37,099 bases of DNA, from the NCBI GenBank assembly GCA_022360315.1, contig JAKSDA010000300.1, positions 1 through 37,099 on the forward strand, in the 5' to 3' direction. Below, in pieces: positions 19,388 to 26,924 of the stretch (the first letter of the stretch is position 1; each line of letters opens with the position of its first letter). This DNA comes from Pseudomonadota bacterium. GTDB lineage: Bacteria; Myxococcota_A; Polyangia; Haliangiales; Haliangiaceae. Both the position numbers and the translations under genes were made by a program. Under the pieces are notes generated by a model that was not told where the DNA came from, made no database searches, and saw nothing but the letters and a program-made list of their open reading frames with translations.

Positions 19388-19486
19388 ATGCCTGAACGCT
19401 TTTCGCGCCGCGAGCAATGCCGACTTTGTCGGCGGCCGGTGAATATGCTGCTCACCGATGTTCTCGACCTGGGTAAATGTCCGTGA
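19388..19486 (+). pseudogene. truncated SAM-methyltransferase, N-terminal zinc-binding stump
   Basis: A 32-codon frame preceded by AAGGAGAG encodes MPERFSRREQCRLCRRPVNM, then LLTDVLDLGKCP, then stop. The C-x-x-C pair followed by an L-DLG-x-x-P stretch is how the putative zinc-binding domain of sugar C-methyltransferases (Methyltransf_13/C-methyltransferase family) begins. These proteins normally run about 400 residues. The frame stops exactly where the family continues (PLAN...), and the next gene starts on the other strand 33 bp later. I infer a deletion that removed most of the gene. A real short zinc-ribbon peptide is possible but less likely. Confidence 0.45.
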
Positions 19487-19519
19487 TACTGATTCTTTGA
19501 TACGGTGAACCGTGTACAC

Positions 19520-21175
19520 TCACCCGCGGCAGACGGGCCGGTGTGCTGAACTGTGGGGGGTGAGCGCTGCCTCCAGCGAGGGCTTGTACGTCGGTGGGCG
19601 GCGGTGCTTTGTGGCTTGCTCAAAGGCGTACGCGATCCGGATCAGCGTCGCCTCGCTCCACGCCCGGCCGAAAAACGAGATGCCGACGGGCAGCTCATTT
19701 ACCTGGCCAGCTGGCACGGTCACGTTGGGATAGCCAGCAGCGGCGGCGGGCGTCGAACTGCTGCCGGAAAAGTGATCGCCGTTGACCAGGTCGCTGGTCC
19801 AGGCAGGGCCCCCTGTCGGGGCCAATATTGCGTCGAGCTTGTGCTCATCGAGGGCTTTGTCGAGGCCGTCCTTGCGCACGCGAGTGACGAGCTCGGCGAG
19901 CGCCTTCCGGTATGCCGGATCGTCGAGCCCCTCGGTCTTGTCGGCTCGTTCGAACAGGTCCTGACCGAAGTGGACCAGCTCCTCGTTGGCGTGTTGCACG
20001 TTAAACGCGATCACATCGGCCAGCGTCCTGGGTCCCGACCCGGTGAGGCTGGCCAGGTACCGATTGAGGCCGTGCTTGAACTCGCAGAGCAACACGGTAA
20101 TTTCAGCCGCGCCGACCTCGACCCCTGTCGGCGTTTTAACCGGGTCGACGATCACGGCGCCGGCGTTCTTGATGGTCTCGATCGCCTGTTCCATCAGCAG
20201 GTCGACGCGCGGGTGAAAGCCGAAATGGTTGCGGCCGACGCCGATGCGCGCGCCGCGCAAGCCGTCCCTGTCCAGGGCGCTCGTATAGTCCACCGCCGAA
20301 CGCCCCGCAGTGGCCGGGTCGGCGGCGTCCTCGCCCATCATCGCAGTCAGCGTCAGCGCGGCGTCGGCGACCGAGCGCGCCATCGGGCCCGCGGTATCCT
20401 GGGTGTGCGAGATCGGAATGATGCCGGTGCGGCTGACCGCACCAACGGTCGGTTTGATGCCGACGATGCCATTGGCCGATGACGGACACACGATCGACCC
20501 GTTGGTCTCGGTGCCGATCGCGACGGCGCACAAACTGGCGGCGACCGCAACGCCCGAGCCGGACGACGAACCGCACGGGTTGCGGTCCAGCACATAGGGG
20601 TTGCGGCACAACCCGCCGCGTGCGCTCCATCCGCTGATCGAGTGGTTCGAGCGGAAGTTCGCCCACTCGCTCAGGTTCGCCTTGCCCACAATGATCGCCC
20701 CGGCCTCGCGCAGCCGCTTGACCGCGTGCGCATCGGCGCCCGGTTTGGCCCCGACCAGGGCGAGCGAGCCCGCAGTGGTTTCGGTGTTGTCGGCGGTGGC
20801 GAGGTTGTCTTTGAGCAGTATTGGGATGCCGTGCATCGGCCCGCGCAGTTTGCCGTCGCGCCGTTCACGGTCGCGCTGGTCGGCGATCGCGACTGCTGCC
20901 GGGTTGATCTCGATGACCGCGCGCAGTGTCGGCCCCTGTCGGTTCATCGCCTCGATGCGCGCCAGATACAGCTCGGTGATCCGCTTGGCGGTCCACCTGC
21001 CGTCGCTCATCCGCGCCGAGAGCTCGGCGATTCCGAGCTCTGCGATCTCGGCGCCGGGCAACTGGGCCGCGCTCGGCTCGGCCAGGTCGCGGGCCACCGT
21101 GCGTTTGCTCGGCCCGCATCCCGCCCACATCAGCGCGGCGCCCATTCCGCCGAGCATTTGTCGTCGATTCATCAT
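19520..21175 (-). CDS. amidase-signature enzyme, Tat/lipoprotein export signal
   Basis: A 551-aa amidase-signature hydrolase, starting at ATG 21175 (MMNRRQMLGG) with GGAGG about ten bases upstream. The N-terminus combines a twin-arginine pair with lipobox WAGC (Cys20), suggesting Tat export of a folded lipoprotein. The catalytic triad is visible: Lys122 (LLKDN), cis-Ser within CGSSSGSG (201-208) and nucleophile Ser227 (ETNGSIVCPSS). Members cleave amides such as aryl amides, peptide amides or nitrile-derived amides; the substrate is not predictable. It lies 72 bp downstream of the sigma-54 response regulator on the same strand, so it may be the last gene of that signalling operon or a target of it. 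Confidence 0.87.
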   Translation of the reverse strand: MMNRRQMLGGMGAALMWAGCGPSKRTVARDLAEPSAAQLPGAEIAELGIAELSARMSDGRWTAKRITELYLARIEAMNRQGPTLRAVIEINPAAVAIADQRDRERRDGKLRGPMHGIPILLKDNLATADNTETTAGSLALVGAKPGADAHAVKRLREAGAIIVGKANLSEWANFRSNHSISGWSARGGLCRNPYVLDRNPCGSSSGSGVAVAASLCAVAIGTETNGSIVCPSSANGIVGIKPTVGAVSRTGIIPISHTQDTAGPMARSVADAALTLTAMMGEDAADPATAGRSAVDYTSALDRDGLRGARIGVGRNHFGFHPRVDLLMEQAIETIKNAGAVIVDPVKTPTGVEVGAAEITVLLCEFKHGLNRYLASLTGSGPRTLADVIAFNVQHANEELVHFGQDLFERADKTEGLDDPAYRKALAELVTRVRKDGLDKALDEHKLDAILAPTGGPAWTSDLVNGDHFSGSSSTPAAAAGYPNVTVPAGQVNELPVGISFFGRAWSEATLIRIAYAFEQATKHRRPPTYKPSLEAALTPHSSAHRPVCRG

Positions 21176-21247
21176 TCGCAGTTTGCCTCCGCCGATTCGA
21201 TTGGCGACCACGGGACAGCATACTAAACAGAAACACACGATTTCTGT

Positions 21248-22627
21248 CTACTCGATGCCGTAGAGGCGCAGCTTTTTCCACAGGGTGGTGCGGTTGATGC
21301 CGAGGATGGCCGAGGCTTTGGTTTTCTGGCCGGAACAGGCGCGCAGGACCCGCAGAATGTGGATGCGCTCGACCTCGTCGAGCGAGATCAGCTCGTCGGG
21401 TCCGACCGGGTCGTCTTCACCGCTCGGACCCGCGCTCGGTGCCGGCACGGCGCGGGTCTCGAAGTCGGCCACTTCAAGACGCGGTCCAGCGGCCAGAACC
21501 ACCGCTCGCTCGATCGCATTCTCGAGCTGTCTGACATTGCCCGGCCAGGATTGTCGGGTCAGCCAATCCATGGCCTCGGCGCTTATCTGCATGCTCGCAC
21601 GGCCTGCCCGCCGGGCTGCGATCTCGGCGAAATGACCGGCCAAAAGCGCTATGTCGTCGCGCCGATCGCGCAGCGGCGGCACTGCTATGGTGATGACGTT
21701 GAGTCGGTAATAGAGGTCTTCGCGAAAATGGCCTTTTTGCACCGCCTGGGCCAGATCGCGATTGGTCGCAGCAATGACCCGCACATCGACCCGAATCGGC
21801 TCCACACCGCCGACCGGCTTGACCTCGCCGTCCTGAAGGACACGCAATAATTTGGGCTGGAGCTCGAGCGGCAACTCGCCGATCTCGTCGAGTAGAATCG
21901 TACCGCCGCTGGCCGCGACGAACAAACCCTGTTTGTCTTGGTCAGCGCCGGAAAAAGCACCCCGAACGTGGCCAAATAGCTCGCTCTCGAGCAGCGAGCC
22001 GACCAGAGCACCACAGTTGACCGGGACGAATGGCAAGCCCACCCGCTGACCCTCGTAGTGCAACGCACGGGCAACCAGCTCCTTGCCCGTACCACTCTCA
22101 CCCGATATCAATACCGTGGCATCCGAACCCGCCACCTTGGCGATGGTCGCCCGCAAATCCTCCATACCCGGCGCCCGGCCGATCAAGTTGGCCAGCTCGC
22201 GACGCAACTCGGCGTTCTCTCCGCGCATGGCATCCTCGGTCAATGCCCGATCACAGACCATGCGCAACTCGTCTGGCGTGAATGGCTTGGTCACATAATC
22301 GCGTGCGCCCAGCTTCATGCCGCGCACCGCAGTCTCCACCGAGGGAAACGCGGTAATCAGGATCACCGTCGGCGGCACGTCCAGCTGCAATAGCCGAGAC
22401 AGTACCGATAATCCGTCAATATCGGGTAGATTGATGTCGCAGAAAACCAGATCGAATCGATCGGATGACGCTCTGGCCAGGCCCGACGATCCGGTCTCGG
22501 CGACCTCGACGCGATGTCCTGTGCGGCTGAGCACGTCGCGGCACAGTGCGCGTATACCGCGTTCGTCGTCGATGATCAGTATGGTTCCCGCGCGGGCCCG
22601 GACGCTCGCATTGCTCGATGCACTCAC
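21248..22627 (-). CDS. NtrC-type sigma-54 response regulator
   Basis: A 459-aa response regulator starting at GTG 22627, chosen because it overlaps the histidine-kinase stop by 4 nt (GTGA). The receiver domain (14-128) has the acidic pocket DDE at 20-22, phospho-acceptor Asp64 (VFCDINLPD) and Lys114. The AAA+ domain has Walker A GESGTGKE (176-183), sigma-54 loop GAFSGA (223-228, Ser for the usual Thr) and Walker B GGTILLDEIGE (241-251). The C-terminal Fis-type helix-turn-helix reads KTKASAILGINRTTLWKKLR. It should be phosphorylated by the overlapping kinase and activate a -24/-12 promoter; no clear TGGCAC-N5-TTGC site was found in this window. Confidence 0.93.
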   Translation of the reverse strand: MSASSNASVRARAGTILIIDDERGIRALCRDVLSRTGHRVEVAETGSSGLARASSDRFDLVFCDINLPDIDGLSVLSRLLQLDVPPTVILITAFPSVETAVRGMKLGARDYVTKPFTPDELRMVCDRALTEDAMRGENAELRRELANLIGRAPGMEDLRATIAKVAGSDATVLISGESGTGKELVARALHYEGQRVGLPFVPVNCGALVGSLLESELFGHVRGAFSGADQDKQGLFVAASGGTILLDEIGELPLELQPKLLRVLQDGEVKPVGGVEPIRVDVRVIAATNRDLAQAVQKGHFREDLYYRLNVITIAVPPLRDRRDDIALLAGHFAEIAARRAGRASMQISAEAMDWLTRQSWPGNVRQLENAIERAVVLAAGPRLEVADFETRAVPAPSAGPSGEDDPVGPDELISLDEVERIHILRVLRACSGQKTKASAILGINRTTLWKKLRLYGIE

Positions 22628-24495
22628 TGGGTCTCCTGCCCTTCTCCATGCGTTGCGGGGTTGTTGGCACCTGGGTCGGCAATCGGTATCACGACCCGAA
22701 AACAAGCACCACGCCGGTTTGGACCGCTGGTCACGCCGATGCTGCCGCCGGCGCTCGCGATCAGATGCTTGCATACAGCCAGTCCGAGTCCGGTGCCAGC
22801 TCCGGCCTCCTTGCTGGTGACAAACGGATCGAAGATGCGGCTGTGCAGTTGTTCGGGCACGCCCGGACCCTCATCGGTCACGGTCACCTCGACTGCGATA
22901 GAACCGGGTGCCGTGCGGCTGGAGATGGTGGCGGTACCGCCTTCTGGCATGGCCTGAGCCGCGTTTTGAACCAGATTAACAAACACTTGCTGCAGCGCGT
23001 ACGGGCTGGACGCCACATCGGGCAGGTTTTCCTGCAGTTTCATATCGAGGTGAACGCCTGAACGCCGCAACTGCGGAACCAGTAGATCGGCCGTGTGCCG
23101 CACGATGGCATTGACGTCGGCGACGCCGAGTGCAGGTCCGGTCGCGCGATCGCTGCGCGAGTAATCGAGCAGGTTGCCGACGATTCCCTTCATGCGCTCG
23201 GCTTCTTCGGCGATGAGCTCGAGCCCCATACGGTCGGGATGGTCCTCTTCTTTGCCCTCGAGCAGGTATTTGGCGTATCCCATGATGGTGGTGAGCGGAT
23301 TGTTGATCTCGTGGGCCAGGCTGGCCGCCATGGTGCCCACCGAGGCCAGGCGATCGCCGCGGGCAAGTGCTGCGAGCAGTTTTTCGCGCTCGCCAATGCG
23401 CCGGGCCATTTCCTCGATGCGCAGGGCAAGCTGGCCGATCTCGCCCGGTGCGTCGACCGGCGCAGCCGGCGCATCGCCGGCTTGCATGCCCGGAGCGCCG
23501 TTTCCGGCAATGGCGTCGGCCCGCTCGGCCAGCTGGTGCAGCGGCCCGGTGAGCCGAGTGGCCAGAGCCACGCCCAAAAAGAGCGATAGGGCCAGAACCA
23601 CCACGCCCGTGAAGATCGTGTCACGCCTGGTTTTGCGCGCCAGCGCATAGGCGTACTCGGCCGGTTGATCGAGAATGATGGCCCAGCGAACTGCACGCAC
23701 CGATTGATAGTCGGCGATATTGCTGTACACGGCCAGAATACCGTCCGATTCGACGCTGCCCTCGCCGGTCGACTGCAGGGCGCGATCCACAGCCGGATGT
23801 GCGTTGCGCAGTACCGGCGCCGCCGAGATCGGCACTCCGTCGGAACGAGCCACAGGCCGGCCGTGGCCGTCCACCACCCACAGCCGGGCGCCGTGGCCCA
23901 GACGAGATTCTTCGACCAGGGCGCGCAGCGCCTGGGATACGAATTCCAAGTCCAGGCGGGCGACAAATACCGCGACCAGCGCCCCGGTGCGGTTGCTCAC
24001 CCGGACCACCATGCCGATCTTGGGCCGGCCGTTCTCGAAAAAGATGTCGCTGATATAACCGCCATAGGTGTCTTTGCCGGTGCCGATTTCAGGCGGCCGG
24101 GGATGGCCGTAGACCACGCGGCCATCCTCGTCGGTGATCGAAATCGTCGACACCAGCGGCAGTTCCTGACGCAGTCGATCGAGTAGTCGCTCGGCCGATG
24201 ACCGAACCCGGGCCGGGAGTTTTTCGCCCATCCTCACCTCGCTTGCCACCACTGCCGGCCGATGGTCGGCCCACGCTGCCGCAGCCAGTTCAATGGCACG
24301 TCGCGCCCCTTGCAGGCGATCGTCGAGCGAGGCGCCAAGAGCTCGTATGAGAGCCAGATTGCCGCGCACGACCTCGCGCTCGACGTCGTTTTCGGCGTTG
24401 CGGATGGCCAGATAACCGACGAATACGGTCGGTACGATGGCCGCCGAAAACAACACCACCACGACTCGGGTGATCAAGCTGATGTGTCGGCTCAA
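22624..24495 (-). CDS. membrane sensor histidine kinase (dCACHE-HAMP-HisKA-HATPase)
   Basis: A 623-aa sensor kinase. Start is TTG 24495, set by a strong GGGAGG six bases upstream and a TTGA overlap with the stop of the binding-protein gene; the frame opens further to 24636 but that is shadow. Membrane segments are at ~8-30 and ~293-313, enclosing a ~260-residue double-CACHE-like sensor (STISITDEDGRVVYGHPRPP, LWVVDGHGRPVARSDG). HAMP follows, then HisKA with His395 (SLAHEINNP) and HATPase_c with N511 (NLVQNAAQA), G1 DEGPGVP (541-547) and G2 GTGLGLAV (567-574). It sits between a solute-binding lipoprotein and its response regulator, so the binding protein probably supplies ligand input to the sensor. 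Confidence 0.93.
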   Translation of the reverse strand: MSRHISLITRVVVVLFSAAIVPTVFVGYLAIRNAENDVEREVVRGNLALIRALGASLDDRLQGARRAIELAAAAWADHRPAVVASEVRMGEKLPARVRSSAERLLDRLRQELPLVSTISITDEDGRVVYGHPRPPEIGTGKDTYGGYISDIFFENGRPKIGMVVRVSNRTGALVAVFVARLDLEFVSQALRALVEESRLGHGARLWVVDGHGRPVARSDGVPISAAPVLRNAHPAVDRALQSTGEGSVESDGILAVYSNIADYQSVRAVRWAIILDQPAEYAYALARKTRRDTIFTGVVVLALSLFLGVALATRLTGPLHQLAERADAIAGNGAPGMQAGDAPAAPVDAPGEIGQLALRIEEMARRIGEREKLLAALARGDRLASVGTMAASLAHEINNPLTTIMGYAKYLLEGKEEDHPDRMGLELIAEEAERMKGIVGNLLDYSRSDRATGPALGVADVNAIVRHTADLLVPQLRRSGVHLDMKLQENLPDVASSPYALQQVFVNLVQNAAQAMPEGGTATISSRTAPGSIAVEVTVTDEGPGVPEQLHSRIFDPFVTSKEAGAGTGLGLAVCKHLIASAGGSIGVTSGPNRRGACFRVVIPIADPGANNPATHGEGQETQ

Positions 24496-25868
24496 GTGTC
24501 GCCTCCCCCCGGCTGGCGCTTTGACCGGGGCTGCCCCGGCCCGGACCAGTCTGACGGGGCCGGCGAGGTGGCCGGCGCCGACTGGGTTTCGTGCGGCCTG
24601 GGCTCGATGCCGTACTGCTGGCAAAGCCGGCTCCACGCTCGAGCCACCCCGGCCAGGGCCTCGGCCGCAGTGGCGTTGCCGGCCACCACGGCCGCAACAG
24701 CTCGATTGAGCGCGTCGAATAACTCGGGCGTGATGGGATGGCGCGGCAACGGGCGCGCCCCGGACAGAGCGCGATAGAATTGCTTTACAAAATCACCGGC
24801 TCGATCCACCGCAGCTTCGGTTGTCGGTATCACCGCCAGGCGTCTGGCCCAGTTGGCCTGCACCTCTGGTGAGGTCAGATATTCGGCCAGTTTCCAGGCC
24901 CGATCAGGCGATGTGGCACAGCGCGGAACCACCAGGACCTGACCGCCCAGCGGCGCACCCGGGAGCGCTGATACGGCAACACCGGTGGTATCGCCGCCGG
25001 TCAGATCGATGACTGCCCACGGACCGCTGATCACGATCGGCAAGCTGCCGGCGCGGAACCGGCGGGCCTCGTCCTGGGCTTCCCTGCCCAGCGGCGGCGG
25101 CGGCGGCGCCACGGTCTTGACCAGCTCGGCGAAGCGAGTCAAGGCCGCGGCCGAGGCCGGAGTGTCGATGCCGAGCCGGCCGGACTCGACGTCGACCAGC
25201 GAACCACCCCATTGGCGGAGAAACGGCACGAACCAGTAACCGTCGACCCGGATACCCACGCGGTAGCGGCCGGCCCCGACCAGCGAGCGGGCACTGGTGA
25301 AGAGCTCGTCGGCCGACCGGGGCGGCCACGGGATCGAAGACGCGGCGACCTCGGCGGTGCGATGGATGAGCGCCAAACCGTCAATCGACTGCGGAATGCC
25401 GTAGACCACACCTCGATACCGGACCAGTTCGATGGCCCGATCGAGCCAGCGGAGCGGACTCAGATGTCGGTCGGGCAGGGGAGTGAGAAGCTGATCCCCG
25501 GCCAGACCGGGCAACCAGGTGGCATCGATGCGGGCCAGGTCGGGGCAGTTTTCGCCCTTGACCAGAATTTGCCGCAGCATGATCGAGCCGCGGGCAAAGG
25601 TCTCGCGTACCGGTTCGACCGAGATGCGCTCGTCGGGACGCCATGCGGCCAGCGTGCGGTTCAAGACGTCGATCTCCTCGCCCTGGAAGGCGTGCCAAAA
25701 ACGAATGCGCAGCTCGGATTTAGGCCCGGACGACGCACAGGAAAGACCGGTCAATGCGACCGTCCAGGCGACCGTCGCCCACCACGCCGCTATGCGGTCG
25801 CGCGGGCGACGAGCAATCACCTGGTTTCGCCCGGGCAACGATGAAATCTTGCGGCCAGAACCCCGCAC
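24492..25868 (-). CDS. extracellular solute-binding lipoprotein (sugar-type ABC substrate-binding fold)
   Basis: Up to 458 aa from GTG 25868; GTG 25820 gives a more usual signal length. Lipobox GLSC places the lipidated Cys at residue 44 of the long form. The mature part follows the MalE/UgpB-type fold: LRIRFWHAFQGEEIDVLNR at the start, DLARIDATWLPGLAGDQLLTPL, GVVYGIPQSIDGLALIHRT, and a C-terminal WKLAEYLTSPEVQANWARR. The last ~40 residues are a Pro/Ser-rich tail. No permease or ATPase gene is nearby. Instead its stop overlaps a histidine-kinase start, suggesting a periplasmic sensory partner in a three-component system, as known for several SBP-dependent kinases. Ligand unknown; the fold suggests a sugar or other small polar solute. 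Confidence 0.85.
   Translation of the reverse strand: MRGSGRKISSLPGRNQVIARRPRDRIAAWWATVAWTVALTGLSCASSGPKSELRIRFWHAFQGEEIDVLNRTLAAWRPDERISVEPVRETFARGSIMLRQILVKGENCPDLARIDATWLPGLAGDQLLTPLPDRHLSPLRWLDRAIELVRYRGVVYGIPQSIDGLALIHRTAEVAASSIPWPPRSADELFTSARSLVGAGRYRVGIRVDGYWFVPFLRQWGGSLVDVESGRLGIDTPASAAALTRFAELVKTVAPPPPPLGREAQDEARRFRAGSLPIVISGPWAVIDLTGGDTTGVAVSALPGAPLGGQVLVVPRCATSPDRAWKLAEYLTSPEVQANWARRLAVIPTTEAAVDRAGDFVKQFYRALSGARPLPRHPITPELFDALNRAVAAVVAGNATAAEALAGVARAWSRLCQQYGIEPRPHETQSAPATSPAPSDWSGPGQPRSKRQPGGGDT
24502..24507 (-). promoter_or_regulatory. ribosome binding site deciding a TTG start
   Basis: GGGAGG lies six bases before the TTG at 24495, inside the 3' end of the binding-protein gene. 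Together with the TTGA stop/start overlap it fixes the histidine-kinase start and indicates translational coupling. Confidence 0.65.
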
Positions 25869-26064
25869 ACAGCGCGCTATGGTCGCACGTCTCCTGTCCG
25901 GGGTACAACCGGGGCACTGTGCTGCACTCGATGGTCCTGCCCGGGCCGAGCCGGACCCGCCGGCTGCAAAGGCACCGGCCTCACGACGCGCAACTGGCTG
26001 AAATCACTGCGGCTGCTTGCTCGGTATGAACTCCGCCTGGCATTTTCGCCGGACCTCCGGTGGG

Positions 26065-26519
26065 TCAGAGCTGCACCGCAAAGTCGATCGCCGGCTGGCA
26101 GGCATCGGCGGTCTCCTGCTCGGTGTAGACGATCCAACCGACCTCGCTCGCCACCGGCGTGCCGTCTTCCAGTGCCTTTACGTTGACTTCGGACTGGATC
26201 CAGGTGTCGTCGGCCATCTGGATGATGTTTCTGCGCTGGAGCACGTCATAGTCGTCTCGTTCCAGAACGCCGACTGCGGACTGGTCACCAGAACGTTGCG
26301 CGCGCGATACCCGTCACCCTGCTCCGCCATATCCATGTACTCGATGTTCTCGTCGAAGAAGAACTCACGCCCGGTGTCCTCGACAAGGCGATAGCGCACC
26401 GAAAAACACCCTGTGAGCTTCTGAATGCTGGTACTGGCCTGATCGTCGCCGAACCCGCCGCCGTCATCGTCATCGCAACCGGTGGTGAAGAATACCGAGA
26501 ACGCAGCAAGAACTGTCAA
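26065..26519 (-). pseudogene. frameshifted small lipoprotein gene
   Basis: The frame from TTG 26519 gives a lipoprotein signal (LAAFSVFFTTGC) followed by DDDDGGGFGDD and a sensible globular stretch to about YRARNVLVTSP. It then degenerates and stops at 26178. A shift by one base near 26262-26285 restores a convincing C-terminus (ERDDYDVLQRRNIIQMADD...EVGWIVYTEQETADACQPAI) ending at TGA 26065. The intact product would be about 150 residues, a periplasmic lipoprotein of unknown family. An ATG in another frame at 26547 with an A/G-rich upstream stretch hints at a second indel in the T-run at the start. Either a recent pseudogene or a sequencing indel. Confidence 0.6.
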
Positions 26520-26924
26520 AAAGACACGTGATCGTTGTTGAAAACATCTGAAAGCCCTGTCCTTGTTTCACTGCTGAATTACCGAGTCAGTCGGTTAAAT
26601 CCTGAATCCAGTACAATCGTCAATACAAATGTAGACTCCGTGATACCCATTTCGTCACTACACCGCTGCGCAGGCGCAGGGTGAGGGATCCTGCCTACAT
26701 GAGTCGAATGCGTACTTCGTGCCCGGCACAGAGCTCACTGATTTATTTGCAACCCACTCACGCTGAATTGTGTCTGAACCGGAGGGGGAAACGCGCATTC
26801 ATTTAGTGATGTGCATTGTGACAGCACCCACGAATTGGTCCGATCGGCTGGGCGTTCCGGCCAGGAATGCGAGTTCATGCGGAGCGGAGCGGCCGGGCGG
26901 CCGACGATTCGATAGGACGGCATT
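26520..26924. other. intergenic stretch upstream of the receptor kinase
   Basis: About 400 bp with lower GC than its surroundings. It should hold the divergent promoters of the lipoprotein (-) and the kinase (+). A candidate - strand promoter is described separately; no clear + strand -35/-10 pair was found. A 27-bp segment at 26887-26913 nearly repeats a segment inside the kinase gene. Confidence 0.4.
26595..26623 (-). promoter_or_regulatory. candidate sigma-70-type promoter for the lipoprotein gene
   Basis: On the - strand TTGACG (26623-26618) and ATTTAA (26600-26595) are separated by 17 bp, about 75 bp upstream of the lipoprotein start. The -10 is weak, so the call rests mainly on the -35 and the spacing. 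Confidence 0.3.

Noticed and set aside
21176..21247. Possible -24/-12 sigma-54 promoter between the response regulator and the amidase
   Set aside because: No TGGCAC-N5-TTGC match could be found; cotranscription with the regulator is the simpler view.
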